The position numbers and the translations under genes were made by a program. The notes under the pieces were generated by a model. That model was not told the origin of the DNA and made no database searches. It saw nothing but the letters and a program-made list of their open reading frames with translations. A stretch of 64,000 nt of DNA from Lophius americanus (lineage: Eukaryota; Chordata; Actinopteri; Lophiiformes; Lophiidae), in NCBI GenBank assembly GCA_037951165.1, contig JBBDHG010000019.1:5046001-5110000 (forward strand). Reading direction: 5' to 3'. This document shows positions 60,181 through 64,000 of this stretch, one piece after another (the stretch's first letter is position 1; each line of letters begins with the position of its first letter).

Positions 60181-61581
60181 TTATGAACTAAACAATTGTT
60201 ACTTGACATAGTGTAGATAAGGTGGTCCAAAAATCTAGTACTTACTTTTTCACATTTAATGCAAGATGGAATCAAAGTGAAGCACTTAGATGAAAAACTC
60301 CTATATTTTCACAGGTATTAAATATATTAGAAACTTCTTTGACAATGATTCTGTCTCTGTAAAATAAAATAAAAGCTAGCCAGCCAGAAAGCAAGATATC
60401 ACTTGGAAAATGTTTTATGCTCATCTCAGACTCAAACATCCATGGATGAAAACATTGTTTATTGGTAGTGGGAGCTAAATGTTTTCAACATGAGAATAAT
60501 TCTAGTTGAAAAATATAGAATTCTGCTTGGTTCACTAAATCCAAAAGCAGCTGATATAATGGACGCACAAAAAGTACAATTTTTAGTTTTTAAAGACTAA
60601 CAAAAATACAGCAACACCTCAGAGAAGGCTCTGCAGTGCCATCCCTAGAGCTGTAGCTTGGCTGCTGGGAGACAGTTGAAATGGACAGAACCAAGGAGAC
60701 TGAAAAAATAAACCAGCCAGCAACACCCTTAACGGGCTTTTTCTCTGTGACATTTCAGTTGTGGCTTAAGGCTGTGTTCTGCAGACATTCAATGTGTGTA
60801 TACCCTGGTGTACACAAGCATGTCTGTTTGTGTGGATTGTTCTGACACATTCCGAATTTTAAGCCTGACATTGTTATAAGACTAACATCTTTTACTTATA
60901 GCAATCGTGACAAAATCCTTGGGACAGTGACGGGTGAGTCTGTCATAACGTATTTTCAGGATCATAAAAGGCGCTGACAAAAAGCTGACAGCTTAAGGCT
61001 AGACTTTGTCCTAAAATGACACAGGACATCATGCTGTGAACAGCGAGTTGACGTAGTGATGGGAACTTTAGGAACTGTGGTTCCAGCTAAGTACTTGACA
61101 CCCGCACAATGTAGTGGAACACTACATTCCACTTTCAGTTCTATCTATAATGAATGAGCTCTGGGTAACTCTGTTTGGTCTGCTGATGGGAACACGGTTA
61201 ATGGTACAAGATGAAGACTTTGAACTCTTGTAAAAAGATATAACACTTACCCAGGATTTTGTGAAGCAATGCTTATATATTTGTTGCGGAATAGTATGAT
61301 TAAGTGTAAAGGACTTAAGTCATCAAAGTGGTTAAGTAAAATATATTGTATTTATAATTTAGGAGATGAACAAACCTTATCACAGGAAATAGAACAGGAA
61401 ACTCTCACAGAACAGTAGGAAGTAACCTTTTATAATTTTTCTTATGACAAGGAACTGGGTTCTGATTGGCTTTACATGTTCAAATATACAGGACAGCTGC
61501 TGTACTATACATACATCACTGCATTATTTTGCACAAAGAAGGGGATTTGATTCTGTAGAGAATGATGTAAAGATAAAATTA
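60181..61581. other. No gene recognised
   Basis: Nothing recognised except the small hairpin at 61108. Confidence 0.5.
61108..61128. repeat. 9-bp hairpin, 3-nt loop
   Basis: AATGTAGTG (61108-61116), loop GAA, CACTACATT (61120-61128); perfect pairing. Confidence 0.9.
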
Positions 61582-61880
61582 CGGAGATGGGGAGGTGGAG
61601 GGTGTGCAAGCCAGCAGGATGAAAGAACTAGAAAAATGGATATAATCATATTTGAAAAGACATTAGCAAGATGATAGCTTTCAATGAAGGTTTGTCACCT
61701 TGATTGGTTAGATATCGATTGGTGACCTAGACTGTGAACGAGGTAATTGAGACTGAGCATAGGTGAGAGCAGGGAATGACAGAGTGGTATGAGAAGTGAC
61801 TGTGGAAAGAGTGTTGAAAGAGAATAGTCTTTGTGACGGAACTTTCGTTAGATTTTCATGAGTGTAAACTTATGGGCCCC
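61582..61880 (+). repeat. Unnamed dispersed repeat D, copy 2
   Basis: Blocks GAGATGGGGAGGTGGAGGGT, CAGGATGAAAGAACTAGAAA, GACATTAGCAAGATGATAGC, GGTTTGTCACCTTGATTGG, GACTGTGAACGAGGTAATTG, GAGTGGTATGAGAAGTGACT and GGAACTTTCGTTAG align with copy 1 in order. It lacks the inverted insertion of copy 1. A short frame crosses it without shared coding with copy 1. Confidence 0.8.
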
Positions 61881-62056
61881 TCTTATAAAATACAACCATA
61901 CCATCAGCTCTATAGATTTCACAGTAAAAACATCAAGGAAAGGCACCAGAGTGGATACATGATAAACCATTATATGCTCAGGTTTGGGTAATTTTTTATC
62001 ACCTTCACTTATTTTTGTGTATTGTACCAGCAGTTGTCCCAATGAAGTATTGGACA

Positions 62057-62102
62057 ATAATAAATAACCTTCTCACCTGGTGGTGAGAAGGTTATTTGTT
62101 AT
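62057..62102. repeat. 21-position hairpin, 4-nt loop
   Basis: AAATAACCTTCTCACC (62062-62077), loop TGGT, GGTGAGAAGGTTATTT (62082-62097) is a perfect 16-bp stem. It is extended outward by a T-G wobble and four further pairs (62057-62060 with 62099-62102). This is the longest hairpin in the window. Confidence 0.97.
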
Positions 62103-62520
62103 GTGAGTATCACCTGAGTCAATAGGCTTTATTCTCTAGGGATTGCTTGAGTGTAGAATACTTTCTGTCAGTCCATCCACAGGATATTTCACTGAATAGG
62201 TGAAGACTAGTAGTGACAAACGTGGAAAAAATCAAATGATAATCAAACAACGATTCTATTTCCTAAACCCCAGCACTTTTTCCTATGATTTTTTTGGAGG
62301 AGAGTAAATTTAAAATAGAGCATGGATGTGTAATATGCAGAAACCCTTGATTGACTATAGAGTTCGACTCCCTGATGCAACTAACTTGCCAGAGGGTTTG
62401 TGGATATGCACATGTCCACATGCATTAACACAGAGCTTTGATGCCACCAGAGTCTTTATGATCTTAATGATCAATTCTTCAGATGCAATTAGAGAACATG
62501 TTACTGAAGTCTGAAAGACT

Positions 62521-62558
62521 GAAAGAGAAAGAGAGGGAGGGAGAGATACAGATTAGCG

Positions 62559-62600
<42 letters not shown>

Positions 62601-62606
62601 AAGAGC
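62521..62606. repeat. (GA)n microsatellite, impure
   Basis: GAAAGAG/GAGGGAGG sequence leading into about 15 GA units (62561-62590) and AAAGAGAG repeats. Confidence 0.95.
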
Positions 62607-63174
62607 CTCTTGTTTATAATTGTGTGTTTCCGTCTCCTGAGGTGTAATTGGCTGTGGTGCCAGTGGTGTCTTTCTCCCTACAAGCGAGCAGCCAAACACT
62701 GGCCAGGCTTTAGATGAGCAGTGACAGTAATTGGCAATAGTGAAGCTACATAGAAACATATGTAACCACAGGACAATACTGAACAAAAAATAAATAAAAA
62801 TACATAACAGTGCCCAAAGGGAATATGTCGCCAAACAGCATCAGTTGTATGATTATGTTCGGCAGCAAAAAAGACCTTTGAACGCCCTACCCAAAGACGT
62901 TTTAGCACAAAGGATGTGAAATCATTATAGTAGACTGGGCTCTGGTCTCCCAACCGCCATCAACTTTCTTATTTATCAATTCAATTTTTTATGGAGACAA
63001 CACATTTCTTTCAATTTTATGCTCATTATGTTGGAAAATAAGTAGTATTTCCAACATACAGCAGTACTTTTTAGGCATCAACTCCTATTTCATATACTCA
63101 AAGCCTGTCAATAGAGAGATGACAAAAAAGAAAAAAAAAACTTTCTGAAAGACTACAATTGAAATGTTCACCCA

Positions 63175-63283
63175 CATCCCTCCATTTATTGTAAGCACTT
63201 ATCCTGATCAGAGTCATTGGCTGTCAGGGGCTGGAGCTTATTCCAGCTGACATTGGTCGAGGGTTGGGGTGCTACCATTACAT
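63175..63283 (-). repeat. SINE-like family S1, 3' end
   Basis: CCTCCATTTATTGTAAGCAC, TTATCCTGATCAGAGTCATT, GGGGCTGGAGCTTATTCCAG, CTGACATTGGTCGAGGGTTG and GGGTGCTACC are the reverse of the S1 3' region (GGTACACCCCGCCTCTCGCC, CAATGTCAGCTGGGATAGGC, TCCAGCC, GATCAGGATAAGC). Confidence 0.78.
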
Positions 63284-64000
63284 CCTCTTCAGGTTGATAT
63301 TAAATAAATACCCTTTGGTCATAAGCCCATGTTTGGAAGATGTCAATCCAGTTTCTAATGGTTTAACATAAGGTCTCTCTAAGGAGTTAGCAAGTTTACA
63401 AAAAGTATGTCTCAAGATCCTCGGCATTCAGCTTTCTTCTTTTCAATCACTAAGTAAGGAGTAAAAAATGCACCATGCACACTCTCACCAATGCACTCAA
63501 GGATAGTTACTCTCCGCTGCAGTTCCCTGACTGTCGCCTCAACAATAAATACAAATATGTACAGTTTACAGTAAAAAAACGGAAGCTATTGTTGCAATAA
63601 AAGGAACGGTGACTATGCATAAGGCATTTTGGTAAATTGGCATGAGAAAACAGACATAATCTCAGTCTGTTTACGATTTGCAAGAACATTTCATTAATTG
63701 AAAGTGAAAAGCAATAAATTCTATAATCTAAAATAAATACAATAAACATTTGCAAATGTATAAAATCTATAATTTTGGCAGAATAAAACTCTACACTAAT
63801 ATCTGCTTTGTGACAATATGCCTTTTGTCCCAAAACCTGTATTTTTTACAGTAAAATTAAGTTATTTACTCTTTACCTAATGTAATTCACTCATACTACT
63901 ACACTAATATACTGTGTTGTATTTTAGGTAGCTATTTAACATTTTTTTAACATCTTTCCTTCTTTTATTTCTCCTGAAGCACCCACGAGCAGAACTGAAG
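63284..64000. other. No gene recognised
   Basis: No feature supported; a 108-codon minus-strand frame (63507-63833) is AT-rich and unmatched. Confidence 0.5.

Larger units (their letters stand above)
61881..63174. other. No gene recognised
   Basis: Holds the hairpin at 62057 and the GA tract at 62521; no coding sequence recognised. Confidence 0.5.

Noticed and set aside
26520..62102. Hairpins as microRNA precursors
   Set aside because: Stems of 15-21 positions are shorter than usual precursors, and arms are perfectly paired with tiny loops; no supporting evidence.
1..64000. CRISPR array, operon, prophage or viral insertion
   Set aside because: No regular spaced repeats, tightly packed frames or viral hallmark genes were seen; the content is vertebrate-type repeat DNA.

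Overview
The window looks like teleost fish nuclear DNA: AT-rich, without operons or long open frames, and dotted with decayed transposable elements of kinds common in ray-finned fish. No host protein-coding gene, rRNA, functional tRNA or CRISPR array could be supported. The longest open frames (about 135-140 codons) are explained by a CA microsatellite or a LINE remnant, or match nothing I recognise. The stretch is best read as intergenic or deep intronic DNA; exons too small to recognise by eye cannot be excluded.

What can be annotated is mostly repeats. (1) One Tc1/mariner family with an end starting CACTGATCRGCCATAACAT leaves four pieces: 737-1211 (both ends, internally deleted), 8968-9190, 25702-26370 (3' two-thirds) and 41712-41806 (5' end). 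(2) A second Tc1-like lineage lies on the minus strand at 11232-12335. (3) LINE remnants: an RTE-like reverse-transcriptase fragment at 35126-35476, a LINE C-terminal region on the minus strand at 56568-56935, and several LINE-type 3' tails (4013, 12880, 23805, 30113, 56118). (4) tRNA-headed, SINE-like families: S1 (full copies at 22576 and 59930, pieces at 3890, 40005, 40181, 63175), S2 (4252, 45495, 47147) and a third at 14535. (5) An unnamed family R with five copies (7830, 13400, 14240, 28425, 47405), one split by the third SINE. (6) An unnamed pair D (52256 and 61582). (7) A further unnamed repeat at 17955.

Microsatellites are frequent: (TA)n at 685, 14889 and 56247; (TG/CA)n at 5691, 10864 and 16036; GA/GAG tracts at 27495 and 62521.

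The most interesting signal is a set of short, near-perfect, short-loop hairpins (for example 6076, 26520, 39287, 44596, 45908, 52505, 62057). At 52505 the second D copy gives an outgroup. The right arm is an insertion relative to 61850 and is the reverse complement of the adjacent left arm. It keeps a base that the second copy also has and the left arm has lost. That is what a local template-switch event during replication would leave, and it may explain the other hairpins.
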